The notes: generated from the sequence alone by a model not told the origin. A stretch of DNA of 64,000 nucleotides from an uncultured Eubacterium sp. (GCA_948470065.1 CAOKNO010000004.1:1-64000); one strand, 5' to 3'; shown: positions 1 to 9,016, counted from the first letter of the stretch. Translations and numbers: made by a program.

Positions 1-1
1 T

Positions 2-103
2 TGGGATGAGGTTAGTTTTGACGACAAACGGCGCGTTGTGGATACGCTGATTTCCAAAATCGAGGCCACCAGCACCGAGCGCGTGATACACTGGAAAATC
101 TAA
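2..103 (+). CDS. Large serine recombinase, C-terminal end only (partial)
   Basis: An open frame enters from the left edge and ends at TAA 101-103. Its 33 residues begin WDEVSFDDKRRVV and end in HWKI. This resembles the tail of large serine site-specific recombinases of Firmicutes integrative elements, where a 'W..L.FE.KR.VV..LI.KI' segment ends in a short 'I.W.I' strand. The catalytic domain lies outside the window, so activity cannot be judged. Such recombinases usually sit at the edge of the element they mobilise, so the bases just downstream may hold the attachment site. Family assignment is from the tail alone. Confidence 0.62.
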   Translation, partial: WDEVSFDDKRRVVDTLISKIEATSTERVIHWKI

Positions 104-530
104 AAATTTTTACTTCGCATTATACCATTGTCAAAGACGTTTTTCCTAGCAGTAAAAAACATTGCCATCCAATCCAGTGTATACCAAACATACCGACTGC
201 CATTTACTAACTATCCTAAAAAGATAATCATAAGCATACAGAACCCACTTAATACCAACATAGACTTTTACCCACAATCCCAATATACACTAGCATACCA
301 ACAATTCAATAATTTCTAAACTAAGTAAGGCTTACCCCCATCAGCCTACAGAAAACGCATGAATGGATAAACAATGAACAATGAATTGCCAAGAAGTAAA
401 ATTTTACAAACGTTTACTGCAATTTCAGAAACGCCATGTAGAAACATTCAATATTGTATGTTCATACATCTATTTAACGTGCCATCCCCCACCATAGCAG
501 CCTATGGACAGACAGTCTCATTCCTCACCA
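104..530. other. Non-coding A+T-rich stretch next to the recombinase
   Basis: No convincing gene is visible here. Two short open frames exist (128-319 and 374-754) but lack a ribosome binding site and protein-like composition. The stretch is visibly more A+T-rich than its surroundings, as expected at the border of an integrated element. The boundary with the host chromosome is probably in or near it, but no att core can be named without the other end of the element. Confidence 0.5.
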
Positions 531-646
531 GCGTGTCAATCCCGGCAGTCCCAGACAGTTTTACCCTGCCTCGGCGTGCCAATCCCGGCAGTCCCAGACA
601 GAAATGCCAGCCGCCTCGGCGTGCCAATCCCAGCGGTTCCGGGCAG
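531..646. repeat. Three tandem degenerate 28-bp units (43-45 bp period)
   Basis: Units lie at 531-558, 574-601 and 619-646. The first two differ at one base (gcgtgtcaat versus gcgtgccaat, then cccggcagtcccagacag). The third diverges in its second half (cccagcggttccgggcag). Spacers are 15-17 bp. With only three imperfect units, no leader and no cas gene in view, this is not a CRISPR array. It is more likely a local expansion inside a non-coding mobile-type repeat. Confidence 0.7.
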
Positions 647-807
647 GCTCGCCCCCTACAAAAACAATTCAGAGGTGCTTTTAGCATAGGCAAAATCCAG
701 CGCTTAGGAAGGCTTAGGCGTGAAGGCTTTCCTGAACGTCTTAGCCTTCCTTAGCGATTAGTTTGCCGGAGCGTTACCTCGTTTGCGTAGGGGGCGAGCC
801 TGCCCGG
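639..807. repeat. Nested inverted repeat (MITE-like palindrome)
   Basis: A perfect 21-bp inverted repeat pairs 639-659 with 787-807. Inside it a second pair, 701-716 with 741-756, matches at 14 of 16 positions. The whole is flanked by a 13-bp direct repeat, ccatcccccacca, at 482-494 and 824-836. No transposase is present, so a non-autonomous element or its remnant is the simplest reading. It could also fold as RNA if transcribed. Confidence 0.6.
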
Positions 808-866
808 GGCTGCGTCCTGGCGCCCATCCCCCACCACAACAATATTCAAGTTTTCCACCTTCCCTA

Positions 867-896
867 TTGACAAGGATACACGTTTTTGTATATCAT
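867..896 (+). promoter_or_regulatory. Sigma-A promoter for icd
   Basis: TTGACA at 867-872 is followed by a TATATC/TATCAT -10 region at 889-896 (spacing 16-18). It lies about 100 bp upstream of the chosen icd start. No other promoter of similar quality was seen between the recombinase and icd. Confidence 0.6.
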
Positions 897-991
897 TTCA
901 AATGAGGAAAAATTTAGGCTAACTACAAACCAGACACAAGGATTGGCCGCTTATGGTCCAGCCCTATGCGTTTTTAGGAGGACAGATAAAA

Positions 992-2200
992 ATGGATAAA
1001 ATCAAAATGACAACCCCGCTGGTAGAAATGGACGGGGATGAGATGACACGCATCCTTTGGCAGATGATCAAAGACGAACTCTTAGTCCCCTTTGTGGAAC
1101 TAAAGACAGAATACTACGATTTGGGCCTGGAGCACCGCAACGAAACCGACGACCAGGTAACCTTTGAATCCGCCGAAGCTACGAAGAAATACGGCGTTGC
1201 AGTAAAATGTGCGACCATCACCCCGAATGCCGCACGTATGGAAGAATACGATTTGAAACAGATGTGGAAAAGCCCGAATGGCACAATCCGCGCCATTTTA
1301 GACGGCACAGTATTCCGCACCCCCATCGTAGTAAAAGGCATCGAGCCATGCGTAAAAAACTGGAAAAAGCCAATTACGATTGCCCGCCATGCCTATGGCG
1401 ACGTATACAAAGCGAGCGAAATGAAAATCCCAGGGGCAGGGAAATGCGAACTGGTCTATACGGCGGAAGACGGCACAGAAACCAGGGAATTGATCCATAC
1501 CTTTAACGGCGCAGGCATTGTCCAGGGGCAGCATAACCTGGATGGCTCTGTGGAAAGCTTTGCAAGAAGCTGCTTTAACTATGCCCTAGATACGAAGCAG
1601 GATTTGTGGTTCGCGACGAAGGATACCATCTCTAAAAAATATGACCATACGTTTAAAGATATTTTCCAGGAAATTTACGACAAGGAATACGATGGGAAAT
1701 TCAAAGAAGCAGGGATTGAATATTTCTACACCTTAATTGACGATGCTGTGGCGCGCGTGATGAAGGCGGAAGGCGGTTTTATCTGGGCTTGCAAGAATTA
1801 CGACGGCGATGTCATGAGCGATATGGTAAGTTCTGCGTTCGGCTCCCTTGCGATGATGACTTCCGTGCTGGTATCCCCGGAAGGATACTATGAATACGAA
1901 GCAGCCCATGGGACGGTGCAGCGCCATTATTATAAACATTTAAAAGGAGAAGAAACGTCCACCAATTCTGTAGCTACTATTTTTGCATGGACAGGCGCGC
2001 TGCGTAAGCGCGGGGAACTAGACGGCCTGGCAGATTTGAGCGCGTTTGCGGACAAGCTGGAACAGGCTTGCGTGGCTACCATTGAATCCGGCAGGATGAC
2101 AAAGGATCTTGCGCTGATAACGACAATAGAGAATCCAACGGTATTAAACAGCGAGGGCTTTATCCAAGCGATCCGCAAGGAATTGGAAGGCTTGCTGTAG
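992..2200 (+). CDS. icd: NADP-dependent isocitrate dehydrogenase
   Basis: Oxidatively decarboxylates isocitrate to 2-oxoglutarate with NADP+, feeding glutamate synthesis in the cytoplasm. The 402-residue product has the layout of the eukaryote-type homodimeric family (about 400-415 aa): an N-terminal [13 protein letters not shown] block, [17 protein letters not shown] with the substrate-binding Ser and Arg residues, the DDAVARVMK metal and catalytic segment, and GTVQRHYY near the cofactor site. An in-frame ATG at 953 would add 13 residues, but AGGAGG at 976-981 correctly precedes ATG 992, so the later start was chosen. Its own promoter lies upstream. The next gene follows after 44 bp and may be co-transcribed. 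Confidence 0.93.
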   Translation: MDKIKMTTPLVEMDGDEMTRILWQMIKDELLVPFVELKTEYYDLGLEHRNETDDQVTFESAEATKKYGVAVKCATITPNAARMEEYDLKQMWKSPNGTIRAILDGTVFRTPIVVKGIEPCVKNWKKPITIARHAYGDVYKASEMKIPGAGKCELVYTAEDGTETRELIHTFNGAGIVQGQHNLDGSVESFARSCFNYALDTKQDLWFATKDTISKKYDHTFKDIFQEIYDKEYDGKFKEAGIEYFYTLIDDAVARVMKAEGGFIWACKNYDGDVMSDMVSSAFGSLAMMTSVLVSPEGYYEYEAAHGTVQRHYYKHLKGEETSTNSVATIFAWTGALRKRGELDGLADLSAFADKLEQACVATIESGRMTKDLALITTIENPTVLNSEGFIQAIRKELEGLL

Positions 2201-2244
2201 CCTGGGATAAAGACTGCGATGGAAGAAAGTAGAGGGAATGGACA

Positions 2245-4158
2245 ATGGTTCTGTCATGCCAAAATATCGGTAAGGCCTTTGGCACAAATGAAATCATACA
2301 GCATGCCTCATTCCATATTGAGGATTATGAGAAAGCAGCGATTGTAGGGATTAACGGAGCAGGGAAGACCACCCTGCTTCGGATTATTATAGGGGAGCTT
2401 GAGGCAGATCAGGGGGAAGTTGTTTTATCAAAAGGAAAGACCATAGGCTATCTGCCCCAGAACCCGGATATCGCGGGGAACCGAAGCATTTATGAGGAGG
2501 TGCTCTCGGCCAGGGCGGATGTAATCTCCATGCAGGAGAAGCTGGTAGAGATGGAAGGTAGCATGAGCCGTTACCAGGGGAAGGAGCTGGAACAGTTTAT
2601 GGAACGTTACAACCGTCTGAGCCAGGAATTTGAGCAGGCGGGAGGGGCTTCTTATAAAAGTGAGGTAACGGGCGTTATCAAAGGGCTTGGTTTTGCCGAA
2701 GAAGAATTTGGAAAGCGAATGCAAGAGCTGTCGGGCGGACAGCGGACGCGCGTCTGCCTGGGCAAGCTGCTGGTGACGAAGCCAGATGTGATCCTGTTGG
2801 ATGAGCCTACGAACCATCTGGATATTGGATCGATCACATGGCTGGAAACCTTTCTTCTGAATTACAAAGGAGCGGTCGTAATCGTATCGCACGACCGTTA
2901 TTTCCTGGATCGGGTGGTACAGAAGGTCGTAGAGGTGGATCGCTGCAAGGTAACGTCTTATTCCGGGAATTACAGCGCGTATGCCAGGAAGCGGGCGCAG
3001 ATCCGGGAGGCGCAGTTAAAGCATTATTTGAACCAGCAGAGGGAAATCAAGCGCCAGGAAGAAGTAATTGCCAAGCTGAAATCGTTTAACCGGGAAAAAT
3101 CCATCCGCCGTGCGGAGAGCCGGGAGAAGATGCTGGATAAGATCGAACGCCTTGAACGGCCGACGGAAGAGAATACCGATATCCACCTTCATTTAGAGCC
3201 GAGGATAGAAAGCGGCAAGGACGTGCTTTTTGTGGAGCATCTGGCGAAATCCTACCCGAACCAGAGGCTCTTTTCGGATCTTTCCTTTGAAATCAAAAGG
3301 GGAGAGCATGTGGCGTTGATTGGCGACAACGGGACGGGCAAGACGACCATCCTAAAAATCATCAACGATATGGTAAAAGCCGACGGCGGTACGATCAAGC
3401 TAGGGGCGAATGTGCACGTTGGGTATTATGACCAGGAGCATCAGGTGCTCCACGAAGGGAAGGATCTGATAGGAGAAATTGCCGATGATTACCCGGATTT
3501 GACCCATACGGAGATCCGGAATGTGCTGGCAGCTTTTCTGTTTACTGGGGACGAGGCGTTTTTGCGCGTTTCTGATTTGAGCGGCGGGGAAAAGGGGCGG
3601 CTTGCCTTGGCAAAGCTGATGCTGTCTGAAGCGAATTTCCTCATCCTGGACGAACCGACCAACCATCTGGATATTACGTCGAAAGAGATTTTAGAACAGG
3701 CTCTGAACCAGTATACAGGGACCGTGTTTTTCGTATCGCACGACCGGTATTTTATCAACAAGACGGCCACTCGGATTTTAAACCTGACAGGGGAAACCTT
3801 GGTGGATTATCTGGGGAATTACGATTATTACCTGGAAAAGTGCAAGGAACTTACCGAGGTATATGTCACGGGCGGGCAGAGCCAGAAGAAGGCGGAGAAA
3901 GACAGCGGCAGCAAGACGGACTGGAAGCAGAAGAAGGAAGAGCAGGCAAGGCTCCGGAAGCTGGAAAACGACAGGAAGCGGGCGGAAGAAGAGATCGAGC
4001 AGGCAGAGCAGCGCATAGGGGAAATTGAGCGTGCGTTTTTGGACAATGAGATTGCGACAGATCCTCAAAAGCTACAGGAACTACATCAGGAATATGGGGC
4101 TTTACAGGAAACGTTGGAAGCCTTGTATAGCCACTGGGAAAGCCTGATGGAAGGATAG
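2245..4158 (+). CDS. ABC-F family ATP-binding protein (YdiF/Uup-like)
   Basis: A 637-residue soluble protein with two ABC ATPase domains and no membrane segments, the hallmark of ABC-F ribosome-associated factors. Domain 1 has Walker A GINGAGKT at residues 35-42, signature LSGGQ and LLDEPTNHLD. Domain 2 has GDNGTGKTT (about residue 355), LSGGEKGR and LILDEPTNHLD. The inter-domain linker (about residues 240-315) is rich in charged helix, and a highly charged C-terminal coiled coil begins near residue 550. Related proteins bind the ribosomal E site and relieve stalling or confer antibiotic protection. The long C-terminal coil points to the YdiF/Uup-type housekeeping branch rather than a resistance protein, but that is inference. 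Confidence 0.88.
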   Translation: MVLSCQNIGKAFGTNEIIQHASFHIEDYEKAAIVGINGAGKTTLLRIIIGELEADQGEVVLSKGKTIGYLPQNPDIAGNRSIYEEVLSARADVISMQEKLVEMEGSMSRYQGKELEQFMERYNRLSQEFEQAGGASYKSEVTGVIKGLGFAEEEFGKRMQELSGGQRTRVCLGKLLVTKPDVILLDEPTNHLDIGSITWLETFLLNYKGAVVIVSHDRYFLDRVVQKVVEVDRCKVTSYSGNYSAYARKRAQIREAQLKHYLNQQREIKRQEEVIAKLKSFNREKSIRRAESREKMLDKIERLERPTEENTDIHLHLEPRIESGKDVLFVEHLAKSYPNQRLFSDLSFEIKRGEHVALIGDNGTGKTTILKIINDMVKADGGTIKLGANVHVGYYDQEHQVLHEGKDLIGEIADDYPDLTHTEIRNVLAAFLFTGDEAFLRVSDLSGGEKGRLALAKLMLSEANFLILDEPTNHLDITSKEILEQALNQYTGTVFFVSHDRYFINKTATRILNLTGETLVDYLGNYDYYLEKCKELTEVYVTGGQSQKKAEKDSGSKTDWKQKKEEQARLRKLENDRKRAEEEIEQAEQRIGEIERAFLDNEIATDPQKLQELHQEYGALQETLEALYSHWESLMEG

Positions 4159-4165
4159 CCTGGAT

Positions 4166-4194
4166 TTGACATACAGAAGCCGATTGATTATAAT
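4166..4194 (+). promoter_or_regulatory. Consensus sigma-A promoter for rex
   Basis: TTGACA (4166-4171), 17 bp, TATAAT (4189-4194): both hexamers match the consensus exactly. Transcription should start near 4201, giving a leader of about 110 nt before rex. Confidence 0.85.
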
Positions 4195-4312
4195 GAAAAG
4201 AAGTCTGGCAATCACCGTTTAGATACCCGCTGCCCCGCGGGATGATTTTGTGCATTTTGCTAGGGTTTGTGTGTATCGGAAAGCGCAGAACAGTGAGGCA
4301 GGAGGTAAGGAG

Positions 4313-4948
4313 ATGGAAAAGGAAATATCCCGGGCGGTCATCCGAAGGCTGCCGAGATATTACAGGTATTTAAGGGATTTGCTAGAAGAAGGCGTGGAGC
4401 GCATTTCATCCAATGAGTTAAGCGCAAGGATGCGTGTGACAGCTTCCCAGATCCGGCAGGATCTAAATAATTTTGGCGGGTTTGGCCAGCAAGGCTATGG
4501 ATATAATGTGAAATACCTTTACGATGAAATTGGGAAGATTATGGGGATCAACCGACAGCATAACCTGGTGATTGTCGGCGCGGGAAATTTGGGCCAGGCG
4601 CTTGCAAATTATGCAAGCTTTGAGAATATGGGATTTGTCCTGGTCGGCTTGTTCGATGTGAACCCGGCGTTGAAGGGCGTATCCATCCGTGGCGTTGAAG
4701 TGCGTATGTTAGATGAGATGAAGGAGTTTTTAAAAGAGGAACGGATTGATATCGCTGTGCTCACCATGCCGAAGGGGAATGCCGGCAAGGTGGCCAATAT
4801 GCTGGTGGAACTCGGGATCCATGCCATTTGGAATTTTGCCCACCTCGATTTGGAATTGCCGGAGGATGTGGTTGTGGAGAACGTACATCTTTCTGACAGC
4901 TTGATGCAGCTTTCTTATAACATTGCAAATAGAGAAAACCAGAAGTAA
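4313..4948 (+). CDS. rex: Redox-sensing transcriptional repressor Rex
   Basis: Rex senses the NADH/NAD+ ratio and represses fermentation and respiration genes until NADH accumulates. The 211-residue product has an N-terminal winged helix (RRLPRYYRYLRDLL, then SSNELSARMRVTASQIRQDL) and a Rossmann domain with VIVGAGNLGQALANY. The C-terminal domain-swap helix is present. An in-frame start at 4250 would add 21 residues, but GGAGGTAAGG sits just before ATG 4313. A consensus promoter drives it. The coiled-coil gene at 4963 follows after 14 bp and is probably in the same transcript. Confidence 0.93.
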   Translation: MEKEISRAVIRRLPRYYRYLRDLLEEGVERISSNELSARMRVTASQIRQDLNNFGGFGQQGYGYNVKYLYDEIGKIMGINRQHNLVIVGAGNLGQALANYASFENMGFVLVGLFDVNPALKGVSIRGVEVRMLDEMKEFLKEERIDIAVLTMPKGNAGKVANMLVELGIHAIWNFAHLDLELPEDVVVENVHLSDSLMQLSYNIANRENQK

Positions 4949-4962
4949 AGAAGTGGTGGGAA

Positions 4963-5604
4963 ATGGGTAAGAAGAAAAAGACAGACCATGGGTTTGGGGC
5001 GATTGCGCAGAGTAAAAAGGTTCCTCTGCTAGTGTTGGATCAGAAGTGGCATCATCTGTTTTCCGAAGATGGGAAGCCGAAAGAAATTGAACGGCTGGAG
5101 AAGAAAGTAAACAAGCATCTGGCACGGCAAGGGCGATTGAACCAGGAATTGAAGGAATTAAAGGCTTTGAAATCAAAGCTGATGAAAAATATTGTGGCCA
5201 ATATGGATGAAATTGGCGAGATGGGCCAGGAAACGCCAAAGCTCAAGGAGGATAGCCGCCTGATTTCAGAAATCAATGAACGCATGGAGAAAAATAAGGC
5301 GGAATTGGCGGAAACCGAAGAGCAGATGGAAGCGGAGAACAGCCTTCTCATGGCGGAGACCATGGAGTACTGTTATGGGATTATGAACCGGAATGAAACC
5401 GAACGGGAACGGATCGCCATCTGGATTAGCCAGACACGGGCGGAGCTCAAGAAAAAGGTATTCCAGAAGGGTACGATGGAAGAGAAAAACAGGGAGATTT
5501 ATACATATCTGCACGACATATTCGGAGCCAGGGTATTAGAAGCGTTTGATTTAAAATATTGGGCAGAATATGGCGGGGCAGATCATGGGAAAAGGCAGCC
5601 TTAG
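4963..5604 (+). CDS. Uncharacterised coiled-coil protein downstream of rex
   Basis: A 213-residue protein I do not recognise as a named family. It starts MGKKKKTDHGFGAIAQSKKVPLLVLDQKWHH (basic tail, then a short hydrophobic patch), and then residues about 40-190 are almost continuously charged, with a heptad-like Lys/Glu/Leu pattern typical of a long coiled coil. There is no signal peptide, membrane segment or Cys cluster. The start has a GGTGGG site 6-7 bp upstream. It lies between rex and the NAD(P)HX repair gene, both linked to nicotinamide cofactors, but co-location is the only link. A structural or scaffolding role is possible; none is proven. Confidence 0.75.
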   Translation: MGKKKKTDHGFGAIAQSKKVPLLVLDQKWHHLFSEDGKPKEIERLEKKVNKHLARQGRLNQELKELKALKSKLMKNIVANMDEIGEMGQETPKLKEDSRLISEINERMEKNKAELAETEEQMEAENSLLMAETMEYCYGIMNRNETERERIAIWISQTRAELKKKVFQKGTMEEKNREIYTYLHDIFGARVLEAFDLKYWAEYGGADHGKRQP

Positions 5605-5691
5605 CAAGTGTTAAGGACGCCTTTTTCCACATATCCAGAACAAGCTTGGAATGGGCGGCATAAGGTAGCCAGATCAGATAGGAGCGGCAGT

Positions 5692-7275
5692 ATGGAGATT
5701 GTGGTTGGCAGCAAGGCGATGAAGCAATGCGATAAGAATACAATAGAGCATTTTGGGATACCCTCGTTGGTGTTGATGGAGCGGGCGGCGCTTGGCGTGG
5801 TAGATGAGATAGAAGCGCGGGGCTTCTGGCAGAAGGGGAATCGGATAGGCATCCCTGGCAAGGGGACGGCGCTGGTTGTATGCGGGCTTGGCAACAATGG
5901 AGGGGACGGCCTTGCAATCGCCCGGATATTGTGGCAGAGGGGGTATTCTGTCACTGTTGTGACGCCGAAAGAGCCAAGGAATGTATCAGAAGAAACCAGG
6001 GTGCAGCTGGATATCATAGGGCGGTACGGCATTCCTGTGATAAGCGAGATACCCAGGCAGGTATTTGACGTTACGGTAGACGCCTTATTTGGGATCGGGC
6101 TTACCCGGGACCTGGAAGGGGTTTACAAAGGGTATATTGACAGGATGAATGAAGGCGCGGGGCGAAAAGTCGCGGTCGATATTCCTTCTGGCGTCCATGC
6201 AGATACCGGGGAAGTGATGGGAACCGCGTTCCAGGCGGATCTGACGGTTACGTTTGCATTTGCCAAGAGCGGCTTGCTGCTCTATCCAGGCGCCGGATAT
6301 GCAGGGGAAATCGTGGTAAAAGACATCGGGATCAGTCCTCATAGCTTTTTGGGGGAAAAGCCCCTCTTATACCAGGCAGGAAGGGAAGACCTTGGCAGGA
6401 TCCCAAGCCGCAGGGCGGATTCCAACAAAGGCAGCTATGGGAAGGTATTGACGGTGGCAGGATGCAGGAATATGGCAGGCGCAGCTTATTTCAGCGCCGC
6501 TGCATCTTACCGGACAGGGGCTGGGCTGGTTAAAATACTGACAGAGGAATCAAACCGCGTGATCTTGCAGCAGCTTATCCCAGAAGCTATCCTTGCCGTT
6601 TATAGAGCCACAGAAGCATTTGGGCTGGAAGAAGAAGGCGCAGCGGCAGAAGGAAGGGAATCCTATCTACAGAAGCTGCTGGGTTGGGCTTCTGTTGTTG
6701 TGGCAGGACCTGGCCTTGGGACGGGAGAGGACGCAGCCTGTCTTGTGAAGGCCGTCCTGGAATATGCAGAAGTTCCGGTGATCCTGGATGCAGACGGGCT
6801 GAACCTTCTGGCAGGGCATTTGGAGTGGCTGGAACAGGCGAAAGCCCCAGTGGTTGTGACCCCGCATCTGGGGGAGATGGCGCGGCTTACCGGGAAGGTT
6901 GTTTCTGATATTAAGAAACAGCTTGTGCAGACGGCGCGGGAATTTGCGGCGAGGCACAACGTAATCTGTGTTTTGAAGGATACGAGGACTGTTACGGCAT
7001 GCCCCGATCAAAGGGCTTATATCAATACCAGCGGGAACCCTGGGATGGCTACGGCAGGGAGCGGGGACGTCCTGGCCGGGGTTTTGGCCGGGCTTGTCGC
7101 GCAAGGGATGGAACCGTCGGAAGCGGCATTTGTGGGGGCATACCTCCATGGGACCGCAGCCGATTGCCAGATAGGCAGGGTAGGATCTTATGGGATGATG
7201 GCACGCGACGTGATCGATGGGCTCCCACTTGTACTGTCAGAGTCAGGACATGGGCAGGACGTTATATCCATGTAG
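5692..7275 (+). CDS. nnr: Bifunctional NAD(P)HX epimerase / ADP-dependent NAD(P)HX dehydratase
   Basis: Repairs hydrated, inactive NADH and NADPH. The N-terminal YjeF_N half (about residues 1-215) epimerises R-NAD(P)HX and carries the GNNGGDG motif. The C-terminal ribokinase-like half (about 230-520) dehydrates S-NAD(P)HX using ADP and shows AGPGLGTGEDA, ILDADGLNLL, VTPHLGEMARL and the AGSGDVLAG anion-hole motif. At 527 residues the length fits the fused enzyme. An upstream in-frame start at 5608 lacks a good site; GGAGCGG precedes ATG 5692. The alanine racemase gene follows after 20 bp. Confidence 0.92.
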   Translation: MEIVVGSKAMKQCDKNTIEHFGIPSLVLMERAALGVVDEIEARGFWQKGNRIGIPGKGTALVVCGLGNNGGDGLAIARILWQRGYSVTVVTPKEPRNVSEETRVQLDIIGRYGIPVISEIPRQVFDVTVDALFGIGLTRDLEGVYKGYIDRMNEGAGRKVAVDIPSGVHADTGEVMGTAFQADLTVTFAFAKSGLLLYPGAGYAGEIVVKDIGISPHSFLGEKPLLYQAGREDLGRIPSRRADSNKGSYGKVLTVAGCRNMAGAAYFSAAASYRTGAGLVKILTEESNRVILQQLIPEAILAVYRATEAFGLEEEGAAAEGRESYLQKLLGWASVVVAGPGLGTGEDAACLVKAVLEYAEVPVILDADGLNLLAGHLEWLEQAKAPVVVTPHLGEMARLTGKVVSDIKKQLVQTAREFAARHNVICVLKDTRTVTACPDQRAYINTSGNPGMATAGSGDVLAGVLAGLVAQGMEPSEAAFVGAYLHGTAADCQIGRVGSYGMMARDVIDGLPLVLSESGHGQDVISM

Positions 7276-7295
7276 GAAAGATTGAGGTAGGGAAA

Positions 7296-8465
7296 ATGAA
7301 AACATACCGCAGGGTTTATGCAGAGATTAATTTAGACGCGTTGCTTCACAATGTGGAAGCGATAGAACGCCGCATACAGCCAGGCACAAAGATTATGGCT
7401 GTCATTAAGACAGACGCTTATGGCCACGGGGCAATCCAGGTTGGACGGGAATTAGAACGTCTTTCATCTGTCTGGGGCTATGCTACTGCGACGGCGGAGG
7501 AAGCGTTGCTGCTGTGCAAGGAGGGGCTTTTAAAGCCGATCCTCGTATTAGGGGCGGTATTCCCAGAACAGTATGGGTGCCTGTTATCTGGCCAGATACG
7601 CCCGACCATATATTCGATCAGGCAGGCAGAAGCGCTGGAGTCGTTCGCGGCACAGGCTGGCGTGCCTGTTGTAGCCCATATCAAGGTAGATACCGGGCTG
7701 AGCCGCCTGGGCTTCCAGGTTACCAAAGAAGCGGCCAGGGAGATTGCACAGATCTTTGCAATGCCTCATATTATAGTGGAAGGAATGTTTACGCATTTTG
7801 CGAAATCGGATGCGGAGGATAAGTCCATGACAAACGATCAGCTGCGCATATTCCGGCAAATGCGGCAGATGGCAAAGGAACAGGCGGCTAAAATCCCGTT
7901 TTTCCACTGTTCGAACAGCGCGGCGATCATTGATATGCCAGAAGCGAATATGGATCTTGTCCGCGCTGGGATCAGCCTGTACGGCATGTGGCCTTCCGAC
8001 GAGGTACAGAAGGCAAACCTAGACCTTCAGCCCGTATTGTCGTTAAAGAGCTGTATCGTGTTCCTAAAGGAATTAGAGGAGGGGCGCGCCATCAGCTATG
8101 GGGCGACTTACCAGACAACGGGGAAGCAAAGGATTGCTACGATACCCGTAGGTTACGGGGACGGATACCCCAGGAGCCTTTCCAATTGCGGCTATGTGCT
8201 CATCCACGGGAAGAAGGCGCCGATCTGCGGCAGGATCTGCATGGATCAGTTTATGGTGGATGCGACGGATATCCCAGAGGCCAAAGAAGGGGATACGGTG
8301 ACTTTGGTAGGGGAAGATGGAGGGGCTTTTATTACCATGGAGGAGATCGGGGACTTGTCCGGACGGTTTCATTATGAGTTTGCCTGTGATTTGGGAAAAC
8401 GCATCCCGAGGGTGTACAAAAAGGGTGGGGAGATCATAGGGACGAAGGATTATTTTGAAGGATAA
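7296..8465 (+). CDS. alr: Alanine racemase
   Basis: PLP enzyme converting L-alanine to D-alanine for peptidoglycan. The 389-residue protein has the IKTDAYGHG motif with the PLP lysine at residue 38. The C-terminal beta domain carries ISYGATYQT (catalytic tyrosine region) and the VGYGDGYPR block. The frame stays open upstream to 6999, inside nnr, but GAGGTAGGG before ATG 7296 and family length fix the start. The order alr then mazF matches Bacillus alr-ndoAI-ndoA, except that the antitoxin gene between them is missing here. Confidence 0.95.
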   Translation: MKTYRRVYAEINLDALLHNVEAIERRIQPGTKIMAVIKTDAYGHGAIQVGRELERLSSVWGYATATAEEALLLCKEGLLKPILVLGAVFPEQYGCLLSGQIRPTIYSIRQAEALESFAAQAGVPVVAHIKVDTGLSRLGFQVTKEAAREIAQIFAMPHIIVEGMFTHFAKSDAEDKSMTNDQLRIFRQMRQMAKEQAAKIPFFHCSNSAAIIDMPEANMDLVRAGISLYGMWPSDEVQKANLDLQPVLSLKSCIVFLKELEEGRAISYGATYQTTGKQRIATIPVGYGDGYPRSLSNCGYVLIHGKKAPICGRICMDQFMVDATDIPEAKEGDTVTLVGEDGGAFITMEEIGDLSGRFHYEFACDLGKRIPRVYKKGGEIIGTKDYFEG

Positions 8466-8565
8466 GGGCGTAACGGATAATATTTCCTGAAATATGTATA
8501 CACACGAAAAAATAGGGGACAATAGGGATATGCAAAACCTATAAAAATTTTGGAGTGTGAGGAAA

Positions 8566-8913
8566 GTGAGTGTCCATAGAGGAGATATTTATTATGCAGA
8601 TTTACGCCCGGTGGTAGGGTCTGAGCAGGGCGGGGTACGCCCGGTACTGATTATCCAGAACGATGTGGGGAACCGGCACAGCCCAACTGTGATCTGTGCT
8701 GCAATTACATCGAAGATGAATAAGGCAAAGCTGCCGACCCATGTGGAATTAGACGCAGGAAGGTATGATCTTGTCAAGGATTCTGTTATTTTATTAGAAC
8801 AGCTTCGGACGATTGACAAGCAGAGGCTGAAGGATAAAGTCTGCCGTCTGGATCATGAGATCTTGCAGAAAGTAGATCGTGCGCTTGAAATCAGTTTGGA
8901 ATTGTATACATAA
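8566..8913 (+). CDS. mazF: MazF/NdoA-type mRNA endoribonuclease toxin, no antitoxin visible
   Basis: A 115-residue member of the MazF/PemK (EndoA) family of ribosome-independent, sequence-specific mRNA cleaving toxins. Visible motifs: RRGD-like [19 protein letters not shown] at the N terminus, [12 protein letters not shown] with the catalytic-type Arg, and AAITSK with the conserved Thr. The start is ambiguous between GTG 8557 and GTG 8566; TGGAG at 8551-8555 favours 8566 by spacing. Only about 100 bp separate alr from this gene and they do not encode a MazE-like protein. A sigma-A promoter directly after the gene shows that the next gene is transcribed separately. Antitoxin absence is a direct reading of this window only. 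Confidence 0.9.
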   Translation: MSVHRGDIYYADLRPVVGSEQGGVRPVLIIQNDVGNRHSPTVICAAITSKMNKAKLPTHVELDAGRYDLVKDSVILLEQLRTIDKQRLKDKVCRLDHEILQKVDRALEISLELYT

Positions 8914-8916
8914 ATC

Positions 8917-8945
8917 TTGACTAATATGCCTTAAAATGGTATATT
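8917..8945 (+). promoter_or_regulatory. Sigma-A promoter for the CBS membrane protein gene
   Basis: TTGACT (8917-8922), 17 bp, TATATT (8940-8945), starting 3 bp after the mazF stop codon. Confidence 0.6.
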
Positions 8946-9016
8946 TCAAGTGTTTATTAATGCAGCCGGTTTCGGTAAGGCACAAATGAGATCGAGAGGA
9001 AAGAGGAGTCAGAAGA

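Noticed and set aside
128..319. 63-codon open frame beginning with TTG
   Set aside because: No ribosome binding site, biased composition from an A+T-rich region, and no family look.
531..646. CRISPR array
   Set aside because: Only three degenerate units with 15-17 bp spacers, and no leader or cas genes.
374..754. 126-codon open frame and its antisense frame at 502-693
   Set aside because: They are produced by translating the tandem and inverted repeats; the Pro/Arg-rich text is a by-product of the repeat units.
8466..8565. A hidden mazE antitoxin gene
   Set aside because: The gap is too short and no frame gives a MazE-like or NdoAI-like peptide with a start codon.
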